DNA of 64,000 nt, from the NCBI GenBank assembly GCA_004331795.1, contig SJSR01000001.1, positions 310,001-374,000 of the forward strand, in the 5' to 3' direction. The position numbers and the translations under genes were made by a program. The DNA comes from Erythrobacteraceae bacterium CFH 75059. Lineage in GTDB: Bacteria; Pseudomonadota; Alphaproteobacteria; Sphingomonadales; Sphingomonadaceae. Each line of letters opens with the position of its first letter. The stretch's first letter is position 1. Positions 32,679-42,035 of the stretch are shown piece after piece. The notes below the pieces were generated by a model. That model searched no databases. It was not told the DNA's origin and saw nothing but the letters and a program-made list of their open reading frames with translations.

Positions 32679-33958
32679 CGCGCTTCTCCTGTCTGAAAGG
32701 GCTCAAGGATCAGGTCACGCGTGACAATGATCCGGAGAGCAAACCCCGGACGCACGGTAAGGGTGGGTGGAACATTGAGCTGCCGCTGCACCACCTGCCG
32801 CCCCGTCTGGTTGACGGTATCCTGTGTGCCATAGCGCAGTGCCCGGACAAGATCGCTCTCATCACTGGCGACCAGTTCCGTGCCCGCGCCGAGCAGCGTT
32901 GAGATCAGGGCAGCCTTAAGCATGTTGCCCCAGTGGAAGTTGGTGCGATCCTGAAGGCCGGCCATACCTGCGACATCTGCACCGGGAAGCCGGTCGAGCA
33001 GGATCGAGTGCCCACCCGGGAGGATGAGCCTGTCCCAGGCCAGCAGTACGCGGTTTTGCCCGGACGCGACGTCGCTGTCGTACTCGCCGATCAGACGCGC
33101 CCCTTGCGGAATCAGCAGGATGCGTCCGGTGGGACTGTCGTAGACATTCTGCGTGACCTGCGCCGTGATCTGGCCAGGAAGATCCGAGCGAATTCCCGTG
33201 ATCAACGCGGCGGGAATGATGCTTCCTGCCTGCACGACATTGGGAGACCCAAGCCGCATAATGCGCTCGGGGCTCTCTGTCCCACGATCCGCCCTTCGCT
33301 CCAGAAATGAACGGCGACTGGTCGACGGTGAGGCAGGAGCGGCCTGAGCCGCCTCACCGGCGGAATTGGCAATCGCAGGTATTGCGTTAGGCGCCGCATC
33401 GGCTCGATTCTCGTTCGCCCGTGTGCCCCCTGCCAGAAACAGCTGACTCGTGCGCGCGCTGTCGCGCTCCTGCGCGGCCCGTTCCCGCGCTTGCTCCGCA
33501 GCTATCTGCCTTGGATCGGACGTTGGTGTGTCATTGGCTGGCGGTCCGATTGGGGGAATCGGGACATTTTGACCACCCTGTTGTGCAGCGACGATTGGCC
33601 TTCCCAGATCACCTGGTAGCGGAGGCCCTAGTTTGGGGACATCGCTATAGTTGGCTGGCGCGCCGGTCACCTGTTCAGCGCGGTTCCGGCTGTTCGTATC
33701 GAAGAGGTTTTCTGGCGGTACAGGCGACTTGGGCTGAAGGGCATAGATGAGCGAACCGCCAATGGCGACGCTGGCAGCCACGCCGAGCGTGGCAAGAGCC
33801 TTTCGCGATAGCCGCATTACGCGTGGCGGCTCTCCGCCAAGGCGAAAGCTGTTGGGGCTGGTCGGCGCCATTGGGGCTTCTGCTTCCGGCTTTTCATGCA
33901 AATCCTCGAGCAGCTCGTCGGCAGATGGCTGATGATGAACCTGGGAGGATGTGATCAT
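32675..33958 (-). CDS. trbI: Conjugal transfer protein TrbI (VirB10-like)
   Basis: A 427-residue VirB10/TrbI protein. A cytoplasmic N-terminus is followed by one transmembrane helix at about 55-73 (LATLGVAASVAIGGSLIYAL), a Pro-rich periplasmic linker, and the C-terminal TrbI domain (about 230-425, SPNVVQAGSIIPAALITGIRSDLPGQITAQVTQNVYD). It spans both membranes and joins the inner-membrane complex to the outer-membrane core of the mating channel with TrbG and TrbF. It overlaps both neighbours by four bases, a pattern repeated through the operon. The length is normal. Confidence 0.95.
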   Translation of the reverse strand: MITSSQVHHQPSADELLEDLHEKPEAEAPMAPTSPNSFRLGGEPPRVMRLSRKALATLGVAASVAIGGSLIYALQPKSPVPPENLFDTNSRNRAEQVTGAPANYSDVPKLGPPLPGDLGRPIVAAQQGGQNVPIPPIGPPANDTPTSDPRQIAAEQARERAAQERDSARTSQLFLAGGTRANENRADAAPNAIPAIANSAGEAAQAAPASPSTSRRSFLERRADRGTESPERIMRLGSPNVVQAGSIIPAALITGIRSDLPGQITAQVTQNVYDSPTGRILLIPQGARLIGEYDSDVASGQNRVLLAWDRLILPGGHSILLDRLPGADVAGMAGLQDRTNFHWGNMLKAALISTLLGAGTELVASDESDLVRALRYGTQDTVNQTGRQVVQRQLNVPPTLTVRPGFALRIIVTRDLILEPFQTGEAR

Positions 33959-34866
33959 GCCCGCCCCCTGCTGCGGGGAATTTCGCGTACGATGCGAACC
34001 TGACGTGCGTTGCGGCCGACACCGAGCCGCAGCTCGGCTTTATCGAATAGACGGTCTACGACCATGTAGCGCCCTCGCACCCGATAGTTGACGAGTTCCG
34101 CCGAACCGTCTGCGCCGATTACGAAGAGGGGTGGCATATCACTGTTCGCGATGCTCGCGGGGAACTCGATGAAGACTTGGCGTCCGTCATCAAAGACCCG
34201 CAATGGTCGCCATTGCGGCCGGTCACCAGACATGCGGTAGTCAAAGCTAAGCGCTGAAAAGTCGATTCCTGCCGCAACCGGGGCGCTGCGTTCGGCCTCG
34301 GCCTCAGCGCTGCGCAGAGCAATGAGGGCATCCTGCGGATAGGTCCACGAGACGGCTGCCATATAGGTGGACGTCGTGGCGCTCAGTTCGAGGTGATAGG
34401 TACGACGATTGGTGTTGATGACCAGATTGGTGCTGATATCGGCCCGCGTCGGCTTCACCAAAATGTGTACGCGGCGCGTAAGGCCGGTGCCGCTCACTGT
34501 ATCTCCGATGATCCAGCGGACTGTATCGCCCGATGCTACCGGCCCCGGCCCCACAAGCTCCTCGCCTTCCTGGAGCATGATATTCGTGACATGCCCCGGT
34601 GAGGTGTAGATCTGGAACAGCGCGCCTTCAGCATAGGCATATTGCTGGATCGCATTGAAATAGCTTGTCCGCTCCGGCTGCACGCGCGCCGCAGCGTTTG
34701 CGCGACCGATACGTGTTCGCGGGTCTGCAGGTTCGGCAGTGGGCGGCGGCGTCTGCGCAAAAGCCCGAACGGGAGCCCCGCTGGCAATGACAGGGACAGG
34801 AATGTTTCCGAGAGCGGTTACCGACAACAGAAGCGACAGGCGCAGCGCGCGTGAATGGGGGATCAT
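33955..34866 (-). CDS. trbG: Conjugal transfer protein TrbG (VirB9-like)
   Basis: A 303-residue VirB9/TrbG protein with an N-terminal signal sequence (LRLSLLLSVTALGNIPVPVIASGAP) and a beta-rich CagX-type domain: EGALFQIYTSPGHVTNIMLQEGEELVG, then RRVHILVKPTRADISTNLVINTNRRTYHLEL, ending with GRYMVVDRLFDKAELRLG. It forms the outer-membrane-side core complex with TrbI. It lies between trbF and trbI with 4-base overlaps on both sides, so it is translated in a coupled way. Confidence 0.95.
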   Translation of the reverse strand: MIPHSRALRLSLLLSVTALGNIPVPVIASGAPVRAFAQTPPPTAEPADPRTRIGRANAAARVQPERTSYFNAIQQYAYAEGALFQIYTSPGHVTNIMLQEGEELVGPGPVASGDTVRWIIGDTVSGTGLTRRVHILVKPTRADISTNLVINTNRRTYHLELSATTSTYMAAVSWTYPQDALIALRSAEAEAERSAPVAAGIDFSALSFDYRMSGDRPQWRPLRVFDDGRQVFIEFPASIANSDMPPLFVIGADGSAELVNYRVRGRYMVVDRLFDKAELRLGVGRNARQVRIVREIPRSRGRA

Positions 34867-35546
34867 TGGCTAAGCTCCTTTGACCAGTTGATGGCGTTGA
34901 CAAACAGGCCGAGCGGATTCTTGCGCAGCGCGTCAGGTGTGCGTGGCGGCTGCACGACCGTGGTTAGAATGGCGGACCAACGTGTGGTTTCGATCAGCGC
35001 CCCGTCTTGATAGCGCCTCTCGGTCCATGCGACGCGGAAGCTGTCGTTCGAGGCACGGATGACGCTTGAGACATCCACTGCGACCTGCACCTTGCCGACT
35101 TGGGCGAAAGGATCGTTGCCACGCGCATAGTCGTTGAGCGCCTGTGCGCCGCGGTCAGTGGTGAAGTCGTAGGCTCTGAGCCAGTCCTGCCGCAACACAA
35201 TGGGATCGGCCGGGATGGAGCGCACCTGCTCGATGAAACGGGCGAGGTGAAAAGCCATTTGGGGATCGGTTGGATGAAAATCGGCGTCTGCCGGAGCAAT
35301 GGCCTGAGCCTGTCCCAACTTGTCGACCTCGACCACCCATGGGGTGATTGTGCCGCGTGCGGATTGCCAGACCAGACCTCCCGCAAGCCCACCCGAAAGC
35401 GCAAGGCAGCCAAAGAATGCCAAGCGCCAGTTTTTCGCCTGGACGCGTGCGGAGCCAATACGATCGTCCCACACCTGCGCTGCGCGCTGATAGGGAGTGA
35501 CGGGTTCGGGACTTGCCCCGTAGCGGATGGATGGACGTCGAAACAT
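34863..35546 (-). CDS. trbF: Conjugal transfer protein TrbF (VirB8-like)
   Basis: A 227-residue VirB8/TrbF protein. A cytoplasmic N-terminus (MFRRPSIRYG, TPYQRAAQVWDDRIGSARVQAKNWR), one transmembrane helix at about 45-65 (LAFFGCLALSGGLAGGLVW) and a periplasmic NTF2-like VirB8 domain follow in order. It is an assembly platform of the inner-membrane complex. The start at 35546 has GAGGA seven bases upstream; the longer frame overlaps the end of trbL. It is coupled to trbG. Confidence 0.95.
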   Translation of the reverse strand: MFRRPSIRYGASPEPVTPYQRAAQVWDDRIGSARVQAKNWRLAFFGCLALSGGLAGGLVWQSARGTITPWVVEVDKLGQAQAIAPADADFHPTDPQMAFHLARFIEQVRSIPADPIVLRQDWLRAYDFTTDRGAQALNDYARGNDPFAQVGKVQVAVDVSSVIRASNDSFRVAWTERRYQDGALIETTRWSAILTTVVQPPRTPDALRKNPLGLFVNAINWSKELSQ

Positions 35547-35568
35547 GGTGATGTCCTCGTGGATGATT

Positions 35569-36843
35569 TCAGCTCTTGTCGGTGATGTCGGGGCCTGAGC
35601 CGCTGCCATGGCTGTCGCCGCCCTTCAGCGTGTGCGTGGCAATGGAGGCGCCTTGGCCCATGGTCTGCCGGCGCCGCATTGCTGTTGCCCAAGCCGGTGG
35701 ACCGTCAGGCGTCGCTGTTCCGTCTTTGGGGGCGTCAGCCTTCGCCGAGGCATAGTTGGCCTTGAGGCTATTGGCTGCGCGCTTGAGCGGCGAGGTTGCA
35801 GCGTCGGCGGCCGATTTCGCGACGTTGGCAAAACCCGATGCCGCTGCGGCCCCGCCAGTCTTGCCGGCGGCGCCTGCTGCGTAGGCGCGCGAGGCACCAC
35901 CCGCGGCGCGAGCGCCTCCAGTGGCAGCTCCTGCCATGGCCGATCCGGCGCCACCCGCAGCAAGCTTGGCGCCCGCGATACCACCAGCCAATGTAGCACC
36001 TGCAGCAATCGCCGTTCCTGCCGCCGCGCCTGCGCCGAGCTGCGGGCCACCGGCAACGATGCCGTTAGCGATGCTGGGACCAAAAATGCCGAGGCCGAGC
36101 AGTGTCAATGCGGCCAGAGCAATGGCCATGACCTGCTGGATGTCAGGTTCGGCGCCAAGCCCGGCGTTGATGAACTGCGCAAAAAGAGTGGTGCCGATGC
36201 CGGTAATGACGGCCAGCACGAGGACCTTGATCCCCGACGAAATGATATGCCCAAGAACGCGCTCTGCCATGAAGGCGGTGCGTCCAAAGAAGGCAAACGG
36301 TAGCAGGACGAAGCCTGCAAGCGTGACCAGCTTGAACTCGATGATCGTGACGAAGACCTGGATTGCCAGCACGAAGAAGGCGATTACGACGATCACCCAG
36401 GCAATTAGCAGGATGAGGATCTGCACGAAGTTTGTGAAGAGCCCTACCGGTCCGACGAGGTCTGCGGTCGCATCGATCAGAGGCTGTCCGGCATCAAGCC
36501 CGGTGGCGGCGACGACACCGGGGCGCATGAAATCGCCAATCGCCATGCCGCTGCCGCTGGCCTGGAGGCCGAGACCGGCAAAGCTCTGGAGCATGATCCC
36601 GGCGAGGCTCGAGAAATTGCCGATGATGAATGCGAAAGTGCCAATATAGAGCGTCTTCTTGATCAGACGCTGCAGGACATCCTCGTCCGTGCCCCAAGCC
36701 CAGAACAAGGCCGCCAGGGTGACGTCGATCACGATCAGGGTCGATGACAGGAACCCCACCTCGCCGCCCAGCAGGCCAAAGCCACTGTCGATATATTGGA
36801 TGAAGACCGCCAGGAACTGGTCGATCACGCCGGTGTCATTCAT
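35569..36843 (-). CDS. trbL: Conjugal transfer protein TrbL (VirB6-like)
   Basis: A 424-residue polytopic membrane protein of the TrbL/VirB6 family. Hydrophobic segments occupy the first about 260 residues (for example LSSTLIVIDVTLAALFWAW, LILLIAWVIVVIAFFVLAI and VMAIALAALTLLGLGIFG), followed by a Gly/Ala-rich low-complexity stretch (about 270-350) and a hydrophilic tail. It is a channel component of the mating system through which DNA passes at the inner membrane. It overlaps trbK by four bases. The tail is variable in this family. Confidence 0.94.
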   Translation of the reverse strand: MNDTGVIDQFLAVFIQYIDSGFGLLGGEVGFLSSTLIVIDVTLAALFWAWGTDEDVLQRLIKKTLYIGTFAFIIGNFSSLAGIMLQSFAGLGLQASGSGMAIGDFMRPGVVAATGLDAGQPLIDATADLVGPVGLFTNFVQILILLIAWVIVVIAFFVLAIQVFVTIIEFKLVTLAGFVLLPFAFFGRTAFMAERVLGHIISSGIKVLVLAVITGIGTTLFAQFINAGLGAEPDIQQVMAIALAALTLLGLGIFGPSIANGIVAGGPQLGAGAAAGTAIAAGATLAGGIAGAKLAAGGAGSAMAGAATGGARAAGGASRAYAAGAAGKTGGAAAASGFANVAKSAADAATSPLKRAANSLKANYASAKADAPKDGTATPDGPPAWATAMRRRQTMGQGASIATHTLKGGDSHGSGSGPDITDKS

Positions 36844-37094
36844 CGGTGATCATCCCTTCCATGGAAAAATCGCTGGCGTTCGGCATCCCAGACGGCGTCG
36901 CACCCAGATTCCGGCATGGTGATTGTCCGACAGCGCCTGAGTTCGGCGGCATGAGGGTCGGGCGACGTTGCCTCGTCAGCGACAAGGACGGTCGTCGTTG
37001 GCACCACTGGCGACCGCGTTGCCGAAGCAATCGCGATCGCCATGAGGAGCCCGCCAAGTGCTGCGGCCGCCGCCAACTTGACCGACCGGCTCAT
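36840..37094 (-). CDS. trbK: TrbK-like entry-exclusion protein (TrbK-alt)
   Basis: An 84-residue protein with one N-terminal hydrophobic helix (VKLAAAAALGGLLMAIAIASA) and a small Cys-containing C-terminal region (LRRCRTITMPESGCDAVWDAERQRFF). This matches the alternative TrbK proteins that occupy the trbK position between trbJ and trbL and are proposed to block entry of a second copy of the element. The ATG at 37094 is one base after the trbJ stop; a longer frame overlaps trbJ and is rejected. Confidence 0.85.
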   Translation of the reverse strand: MSRSVKLAAAAALGGLLMAIAIASATRSPVVPTTTVLVADEATSPDPHAAELRRCRTITMPESGCDAVWDAERQRFFHGRDDHR

Positions 37095-37095
37095 G

Positions 37096-37815
37096 TCAGT
37101 TGCGGGTCCGGAAGCGGCGGAAGCGCTCGCGTCCTTCAGCCTCAGTCGCTGCACTGCGGGCAGATTCCAGTGCCTGTGCGCGGCTATGCGCCGCGATGGC
37201 CGCTGTCAGATCGGCAAGCTGCTGGGTCTGCAACGCGAGCAGCTGATTTCCCACCTGTGCTGCCTGAAGAGCGCCTGTTGCCGACTGGCTGGCACCAACA
37301 AGCGTCGTGATGGTGCTGCGGGTCGCGCCGAGATTGCCGACGATCCCGGCCTGAACCTTCATGGCATCTTCAAACGCGCCGACGCTGTCCTGCCAGCGGG
37401 CATCGGCATTGGCGACCATCTGAGCCTGCCCCGCTGACAGGGCTGCGCCCTTGTAGCGACCGTTGAACACCTGCTGGACGTCGGTCACATCGTAGGCGAT
37501 CCGCTGCGCCTGGTTGAGCAACTGCCTTGTCTGATCGACCTGTTGCTGGAGCGTCTGGATCGTCGAAACCGGCAAGCTTGCGAGATTGCGCGCTTCGTTG
37601 ATCAAGCTGGTCGCCTGATTCTGGATCTGCTGGATCTGGTTGTTGATCTGCTGCAGCGTCCGGGCGGCGGTCAGCACGTTTTGCGCGTAGTTGCTGGGAT
37701 CATAGACAATCCCGCCGAACTGGGCCTGCGCTGGCGCGGCGATCATGGTGCCTGCCACCAGCGAGGTGGCGATTGCCGTCGCCATGAGGGTGCGGCGTAG
37801 GACGGGAATTTTCAT
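37096..37815 (-). CDS. trbJ: Conjugal transfer protein TrbJ (VirB5-like)
   Basis: A 239-residue secreted protein with a clear signal peptide (LMATAIATSLVAGTMIAAPAQA, cleavage after AQA near residue 32). The mature part is helical and Gln-rich (ILTAARTLQQINNQIQQIQNQ-like repeats), typical of TrbJ/VirB5, a minor pilus or pilus-tip component. The start at 37815 has GGAAAGGA upstream and overlaps the end of trbE by four bases. It stands in the standard trbE-J-K-L order. Confidence 0.95.
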   Translation of the reverse strand: MKIPVLRRTLMATAIATSLVAGTMIAAPAQAQFGGIVYDPSNYAQNVLTAARTLQQINNQIQQIQNQATSLINEARNLASLPVSTIQTLQQQVDQTRQLLNQAQRIAYDVTDVQQVFNGRYKGAALSAGQAQMVANADARWQDSVGAFEDAMKVQAGIVGNLGATRSTITTLVGASQSATGALQAAQVGNQLLALQTQQLADLTAAIAAHSRAQALESARSAATEAEGRERFRRFRTRN

Positions 37816-40268
37816 GGGAGGATTTCCTTTCCGTTGAGTGCGGGCGGCGGGGGAGGAAGCAGTTCGGCCGCCCATGCGAGGCTGCGATGCCGGAGCCAGG
37901 CCGCAGCAAAGCCGTCGCGGCCATGGGCAGCGACAAGTTCGGCAATGCGGAGCTGGTCGGATTTGGAGGATGCCGCGCTGAAGGCGAGTGCGACCTCGCC
38001 AAGGCCAAGTTCGAACAGGCGATTGCCGCGCCGTGACTGGCAGTAATAATCGCGCTTCGGCGTGGCCCGGCTCAGGATCTCGATTTGCCGGTCATTCAGT
38101 CCAAACCGCTCATACACCTTGGCAATCTGGGGTTCGGCGGCCCGCTCGTTAGGCAGAAATATCCGCGTCGGGCAGCTCTCGATGATGGCCGGCGCGATGG
38201 CCGAGCTCTCGATGTCGGCAAGGCTTTGCGTGGCGAAAATGACGCTGGCATTCTTCTTGCGCAGCGTCTTCAGCCATTCGCGCAGCTGTGCGGCGAAGGC
38301 CGGGCTATCGAGCACCAGCCAGCCCTCATCGATGATGATCATGGTTGGCGAGCCGTCGAGCCGACCCTCGATCCGGTGAAACAGATAGGCGAGAACAGCT
38401 GCAGCCGACGACGCGCCGATTAGACCCTCGGTCTCGAACGCCTGGACCGGGGCCTCACCAAGACGTTCCTGCTCGGCATCAAGCAGCCTGCCCCAAGGGC
38501 CTCCGACGAGGTAGGGCGACAGCGCCTGTTTCAGCTCCTGCGATTGCAGCAGCACGGCTAGTCCGGTCAGGGTGCGTTCGGGCGGCGGGGCGGACGCAAG
38601 TGACGTCAGCGCCGACCAGAGATGCTCCTTTGCCGCCGGGTCAACATGCACGCCTTCGCCCGCGAACATCGCTGCCAGCCATTCCGCAGCCCAGGCGCGC
38701 TCACCCGGATTGTCGATGCGGGCGAGCGGTTGAAGCGCGACGGCCGTATTGTCATCCTCATCTGCGCTGAGGGCACCGCCCAGGTCCTGCCAATCGCCGC
38801 CCATTCCAAGTGCTGCGGCCCGGATGGAACCGCCGAAGTCGAAGGCGAAGATTTGCGAGCCGGGGTAGCGCCGGAATTGCAGCGCCATCAGCGCCAGCAG
38901 CACCGATTTCCCGGCCCCTGTCGGGCCAACAATCAGGCTGTGGCCGACATCGCCGACATGAAGGGAAAGGCGGAACGGGGTCGAGCCTTCGGTCTTGCCG
39001 TAAAGCAAGGGGGCGTCACCGAAATGCTCGTCCCGTTCCGCTCCCGCCCATACCGCTGACAGGGGGATCAGGTGGGCGAGATTGAGCGTGGAAATGGGGG
39101 GCTGGCGGACATTGGCGTAGACATGACCGGGGAGCGATCCCAGCCACGCCTCGATCGCGTTCATGCCCTCGATCGTGCAGGTGAAATCGCGGCCCTGGAT
39201 GACCTTCTCGACCAAGCGAAGCTTCTCGGCAGCAAGCGCCGGATCGCGGTCCCAAACGGTGACCGTTGCCGTAACGTAGGCAATGCCGGCATGGTCGGCG
39301 CCGAGTTCCTGAAGCGCCATGTCAGCGTCGGCGGCCTTGTTCGAAGCGTCCGAATCCATGAGTACCGATTGCTCGTTGGTCATCACCTCCTTGAGAATGG
39401 CGGCGACCGATTTGCGCTTGGCGAACCATTGGCGGCGGATTTTTGCCAGCAGCTTGGTTGCATCGGTCTTGTCGAGCATGATCGCACGGGTCGACCACCG
39501 GTATGGAAATGCCTGCCGGTTGAGTTCGTCGAGCAGTCCGGGAAATGTTGCGGTCGGGAAGCCGGTAATGGTGAGCGTGCGCAGATGGGCTTGCCCCAGC
39601 TTTGGTTCGAGACCGCCGGTCAGCGGCTCGTCGGTCAGCAAGGCGTCGAGATAGACGGGCGTTTCGGGAACGCGGACATGCTGGATTTTGGTTGAAACAG
39701 TGCTGTGAAGATAGGTCAGCGTCGCGCGATCATCGAGCCAGCCGGCATCGGGCATGAAGCCCTCGACAAGGTGCAGTACGCGGTCCGTTCGATCGACGAA
39801 GGACTTAACCAGCTCGTTTGGGTCAACACCCGTCGCCGCCTTGCCCTCGTAGAGCCAGCTTTCGGCGCGGGCCGCATCCTCCGGCGGTGGCATCCACAGC
39901 AGGGTGAGGTAGTAGCCGCTCTCAAAGTGCGCTCCCTCTTCGCGAAACTGCTCACGACGCTCCATGTCGACCAGGGCCGAAACGGGATCGGGGAAATTGC
40001 TGTGCGGGTAAGCCTGTGCGGGGATACGCTGCGCTTCGACGAACACGGCCCATCCCGAGCCCAGTCGCCTCAGGGCATTATTGAGGCGTGATGTCACGGC
40101 TACCAGCTCAGCGGGCGTGGCGCTGTCGAGATCCGGACCGCGAAAGCGCGCCGTGCGCTGAAACGATCCATCCTTGTTGAGCACCACGCCCGGCCCCACC
40201 AGTGCGACCCAGGGGAGGAAGTCGGCCAGACTGGCGGATTTGGCGCGGTATTCGCGGAGCGACATCAT
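37812..40268 (-). CDS. trbE: Conjugal transfer ATPase TrbE (VirB4-like)
   Basis: An 818-residue VirB4-family ATPase. The N-terminal CagE/TrbE domain is followed by a P-loop ATPase domain with Walker A VGPTGAGKSVLLALMAL near residue 450 and a Walker B-type MIIIDEGWLVLD near 640. It powers pilus assembly and substrate transfer at the inner membrane. The start ATGATG at 40268 overlaps the trbD stop. Length and domain order are normal, and no frameshift is seen. Confidence 0.96.
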   Translation of the reverse strand: MMSLREYRAKSASLADFLPWVALVGPGVVLNKDGSFQRTARFRGPDLDSATPAELVAVTSRLNNALRRLGSGWAVFVEAQRIPAQAYPHSNFPDPVSALVDMERREQFREEGAHFESGYYLTLLWMPPPEDAARAESWLYEGKAATGVDPNELVKSFVDRTDRVLHLVEGFMPDAGWLDDRATLTYLHSTVSTKIQHVRVPETPVYLDALLTDEPLTGGLEPKLGQAHLRTLTITGFPTATFPGLLDELNRQAFPYRWSTRAIMLDKTDATKLLAKIRRQWFAKRKSVAAILKEVMTNEQSVLMDSDASNKAADADMALQELGADHAGIAYVTATVTVWDRDPALAAEKLRLVEKVIQGRDFTCTIEGMNAIEAWLGSLPGHVYANVRQPPISTLNLAHLIPLSAVWAGAERDEHFGDAPLLYGKTEGSTPFRLSLHVGDVGHSLIVGPTGAGKSVLLALMALQFRRYPGSQIFAFDFGGSIRAAALGMGGDWQDLGGALSADEDDNTAVALQPLARIDNPGERAWAAEWLAAMFAGEGVHVDPAAKEHLWSALTSLASAPPPERTLTGLAVLLQSQELKQALSPYLVGGPWGRLLDAEQERLGEAPVQAFETEGLIGASSAAAVLAYLFHRIEGRLDGSPTMIIIDEGWLVLDSPAFAAQLREWLKTLRKKNASVIFATQSLADIESSAIAPAIIESCPTRIFLPNERAAEPQIAKVYERFGLNDRQIEILSRATPKRDYYCQSRRGNRLFELGLGEVALAFSAASSKSDQLRIAELVAAHGRDGFAAAWLRHRSLAWAAELLPPPPPALNGKEILP

Positions 40269-40534
40269 GGCCGCACCCACGTTGGATATTTGAGGTGACG
40301 GCGCGCGACATCGACGAACTGGGGATCACGCCGGGCCGCCCAGACAGCGAGTGCGTGTCCGATTGCCCATATCGCGAGGCCCGCGATCCACAGCCGCAAG
40401 CCGAGGCCAATCGCGCCCGCCAACGTACCATTGACGATTGCCAGAGCACGAGGGGCACCGCCGAGCAGAATCGGCTCTGCCAGCGCGCGGTGGACCGGCG
40501 CGTAGTAGCCCAAGATATCGTCAGCCGGTGGCAT
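40265..40534 (-). CDS. trbD: Conjugal transfer protein TrbD (VirB3-like)
   Basis: An 89-residue VirB3/TrbD membrane protein. It begins with the family's Pro-rich YYAPVHRALAEPILLGGAPR segment, followed by two closely spaced hydrophobic helices (LAIVNGTLAGAIGLGLRLWI and AGLAIWAIGHALAVWAA). It works with TrbE in pilus assembly. Its ATG overlaps the trbC stop by one base. Confidence 0.94.
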   Translation of the reverse strand: MPPADDILGYYAPVHRALAEPILLGGAPRALAIVNGTLAGAIGLGLRLWIAGLAIWAIGHALAVWAARRDPQFVDVARRHLKYPTWVRP

Positions 40535-40866
40535 CAGATGAGCGCCCCGCCGCCAAAGCTGAAGAAGCTGAGGAAGAAGCTCGATGCGGCAAAGGCGATC
40601 GAGAGGCCGAAAACGATCTGGATCAGCCGGCGAAAGCCGCCGGACGTATCGCCGAACGCCAGGCTGAGGCCGGTGACGATGATGATGATCACCGCGACAA
40701 TCTTGGCGACCGGCCCTTCGATGCTTTCAAGGATCGATTGCAGTGGTGCTTCCCACGGCATCGACGATCCACCAGCAAGGGCCGGGGTGGAAGTGGCCAC
40801 CGCAACAAATGCTGCGGCAGCGGCGAGCGAAGCACGAGTGGTGCCACGCCGGAGGGCACGGGTCAT
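40534..40866 (-). CDS. trbC: Pilin subunit TrbC (VirB2-like)
   Basis: A 110-residue pilin precursor. A long signal sequence (ASLAAAAAFVAVATSTPALA, cleavage likely after ALA) is followed by a mature part with two hydrophobic helices (VAKIVAVIIIIVTGLSLAFG and IQIVFGLSIAFAASSFFLSF). This is the VirB2/TrbC pattern of the major pilin. It overlaps trbB by four bases. In RP4 the pilin is cyclised by TraF; a TraF-like peptidase is encoded at 48836-49429. Confidence 0.94.
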   Translation of the reverse strand: MTRALRRGTTRASLAAAAAFVAVATSTPALAGGSSMPWEAPLQSILESIEGPVAKIVAVIIIIVTGLSLAFGDTSGGFRRLIQIVFGLSIAFAASSFFLSFFSFGGGALI

Positions 40867-41846
40867 AGGAGGTCTCCTTGAGTTTGGGTGGCGGGGATCA
40901 GTCGATAATCGCCGGTGACATGGTCGAGCCCGTCGACGCGGGCCAGTTCAGCGAGACGTCGTCCCGTGCCCTCGCGCACCAGCACGGCAACGAGGTTGAT
41001 AGTCTCGGCAATCAGGGCGCGCGGAACGGTGAGGACCGCTTCCTGGATTAATTGCTCCATCCGCCGAAGTGCGCCCATGGCGCTTCCGGCATGGATCGTT
41101 CCGATCCCGCCAGGGTGGCCAGTGCCCCAGGCTTTGAGCAGATCGAGCGCCTCGGCGCCGCGCACTTCGCCAATCGGGATCCGGTCAGGGCGCAGACGGA
41201 GGCTGGATCGAACCAGGTCGGATAGCGAAGCCACGCCATCTTTTGTCCGCATTGCCACGAGGTTTGGCGCGCGACATTGCAGCTCGCGGGTGTCTTCGAT
41301 GAGCACGACTCTATCTGTGGTTCTGGCCACCTCGGCGAGTAGAGCATTGGTCAGGGTGGTTTTGCCGGTGCCGGTTCCGCCCGCGACGAGGATGTTGAGG
41401 CGGTCAGCCACGCCGGAGCGAAGCGTTGCGGCCTCTTGAACGGACATGATCCCGGAACCGACATAGTCTTCGAGCAGAAACACTGCGATGGCGGGCTTGC
41501 GGATCGCGAAGGTTGGTGCGGCTACCACCGGTGGCAGAAGGCCTTCAAACCTCTCCCCGCTTTCCGGCAGCTCGGCCGACACGCGGGGAGCATCGCTGTG
41601 GACTTCGGCACCGACATGATGAGCGACCAAGCGGATTATGCGCTCCCCATCGGCAGCCGTTAGCCGGTCACCGCTGTCCGAGAGACCCATACCCAAACGG
41701 TCGACCCAGAGCCGCCCATCGGGATTGAGCATGATCTCGATGACCTGCGGATCGGCAAGCCAGGTTGAGATCGATGCACCCATCGCGGTGCGCAGCATGC
41801 GTGCGCCGCGTGAACGTGCCTCGATTTTGACTGGCTCAATGCCCAT
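40863..41846 (-). CDS. trbB: Conjugal transfer ATPase TrbB (VirB11-like)
   Basis: A 327-residue VirB11-type hexameric ATPase. Walker A GGTGTGKT lies at residues 156-163, followed by the Asp box ([11 protein letters not shown]), the Walker B region ([31 protein letters not shown]) and the His box. It energises the mating channel with TrbE and TraG. First gene of the trb operon; about 190 bases separate it from an unrelated nuclease-like gene upstream, where the operon promoter should be. Confidence 0.96.
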   Translation of the reverse strand: MGIEPVKIEARSRGARMLRTAMGASISTWLADPQVIEIMLNPDGRLWVDRLGMGLSDSGDRLTAADGERIIRLVAHHVGAEVHSDAPRVSAELPESGERFEGLLPPVVAAPTFAIRKPAIAVFLLEDYVGSGIMSVQEAATLRSGVADRLNILVAGGTGTGKTTLTNALLAEVARTTDRVVLIEDTRELQCRAPNLVAMRTKDGVASLSDLVRSSLRLRPDRIPIGEVRGAEALDLLKAWGTGHPGGIGTIHAGSAMGALRRMEQLIQEAVLTVPRALIAETINLVAVLVREGTGRRLAELARVDGLDHVTGDYRLIPATQTQGDLL

Positions 41847-42035
41847 CGGATACCCCGCCTTGGGAGCGGGACAAGTTCGTCCTGCTCGACGGGGACGATT
41901 AAGAGACGCAGAAAAGGGGCAGATTCAACAAGGATTTAGCATCATCGTAGTGGGGCGCAGAAAAACAGGGATGAGCGTAGATTGCGACCTGTATCAGCCG
42001 TCGACGCTGCGACGCTTACGCCGGGGATTTGATGG